Assembly: GCA_027297825.1 (NCBI GenBank)
Contig: JAPUHH010000073.1
Coordinates: 1-5,141 of the forward strand
DNA length: 5,141 nucleotides
DNA from: Gammaproteobacteria bacterium
Lineage (GTDB): Bacteria; Pseudomonadota; Gammaproteobacteria; UBA4575
Direction of reading: 5' to 3'
Part shown: in pieces, positions 5,015 through 5,141 of the stretch
Layout of the letters: every line of letters starts with the position of its first letter
Numbering within the stretch: the stretch's first letter is position 1
Notes under the pieces: model-generated
Told to the model about the DNA's origin: nothing
Databases searched by the model: none
The model's input: only the letters and a program-made list of their open reading frames with translations
Program-made: the position numbers and the translations under genes

Positions 5015-5141
5015 AGTATTTCTCGCTGAAATACGCATAGCTAAATTCTTTTTGAAGAACAAGCGCTTCGTCAGATTTCAGAATATTAACCGTCGGTAAA
5101 TTAACTCCGTTGAATGTATTTGCCTTGACAAACATATACGC
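5013..5141 (-). CDS. C-terminal end of an unrecognised protein, partial at the right edge
   Basis: A minus-strand frame enters from the right edge and stays open for 42 codons before TAG at 5015-5013. It includes KANTFNGVNLPTVNILKSDE and ends LVLQKEFSYAYFSEKY. The absence of stops in AT-rich DNA and the balanced, protein-like composition (mixed hydrophobic and charged residues, clustered aromatics at the end) argue that it is real coding sequence. I do not recognise the family, and no signal, membrane segment or catalytic motif is visible in this piece. Its last codon touches the MITE-like element: excising the element while keeping one TA gives TAC-TAA, a natural stop, so the C terminus is probably intact and only the stop changed from TAA to TAG. 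It converges with oxyR. Confidence 0.6.
   Translation of the reverse strand, partial: AYMFVKANTFNGVNLPTVNILKSDEALVLQKEFSYAYFSEKY

Noticed and set aside
5016..5034. Perfect 7-bp hairpin GTATTTC-TCGCT-GAAATAC as a terminator
   Set aside because: There is no T tract on either strand, and it falls within the coding end of the partial minus-strand gene.
4890..5099. 69-codon + strand frame across the MITE-like element
   Set aside because: It begins inside the element's left end region, crosses both the element and the opposite-strand gene end, and has no ribosome site; it is a chance frame.

Overview
This window looks like chromosomal DNA from a moderately AT-rich Gram-negative proteobacterium. 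A gamma- or betaproteobacterium is my guess, because the OxyR, Prx5-type peroxiredoxin and YaiI proteins all fit that group; the species cannot be told. Nothing here is phage-like or CRISPR-like. The theme is metal and oxidant defence: a copper-type envelope cluster on the left and a peroxide-sensing pair on the right.

Left part (1-2322, all minus strand, transcribed right to left): a secreted Cys-rich small protein (2322-1957), a small signal-peptide/one-helix membrane protein (1874-1629), a TolC/CusC-type outer-membrane efflux lipoprotein (1626-181), and the 5' end of what I read as a Tat-exported multicopper oxidase (166 to beyond base 1). The last three are very tightly packed (2 nt and 14 nt gaps). 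The oxidase frame carries an in-frame TAA at codon 43 and then reopens with recognisable oxidase-like sequence, so the gene looks recently broken or contains a sequence error.

Middle part (2414-3279): yaiI (DUF188/UPF0178) on the minus strand, then about 410 bp without an annotated gene. That gap ends in a strong rho-independent terminator pointing in the + direction (3236-3269), although no conventional + strand gene precedes it. Just upstream is a 23-codon frame with tandem Trp codons and two mutually exclusive hairpins, resembling an amino-acid attenuator leader that has no structural gene after it, or a small RNA.

Right part (3280-5141): a 174-aa Prx5-family peroxiredoxin (minus) is divergent from an OxyR-type LysR regulator (plus) that keeps both redox cysteines. 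Their 131-143 bp spacer holds a TATAAT promoter for oxyR and a near-palindrome that could be an OxyR operator. Downstream of oxyR is a 142-bp non-coding element with 18-bp terminal inverted repeats (MITE-like). It sits exactly at the stop codon of a convergent minus-strand gene whose last 42 codons run in from the right edge. Removing the element with one TA copy restores a TAA stop, so the two genes originally converged with almost no space between them.
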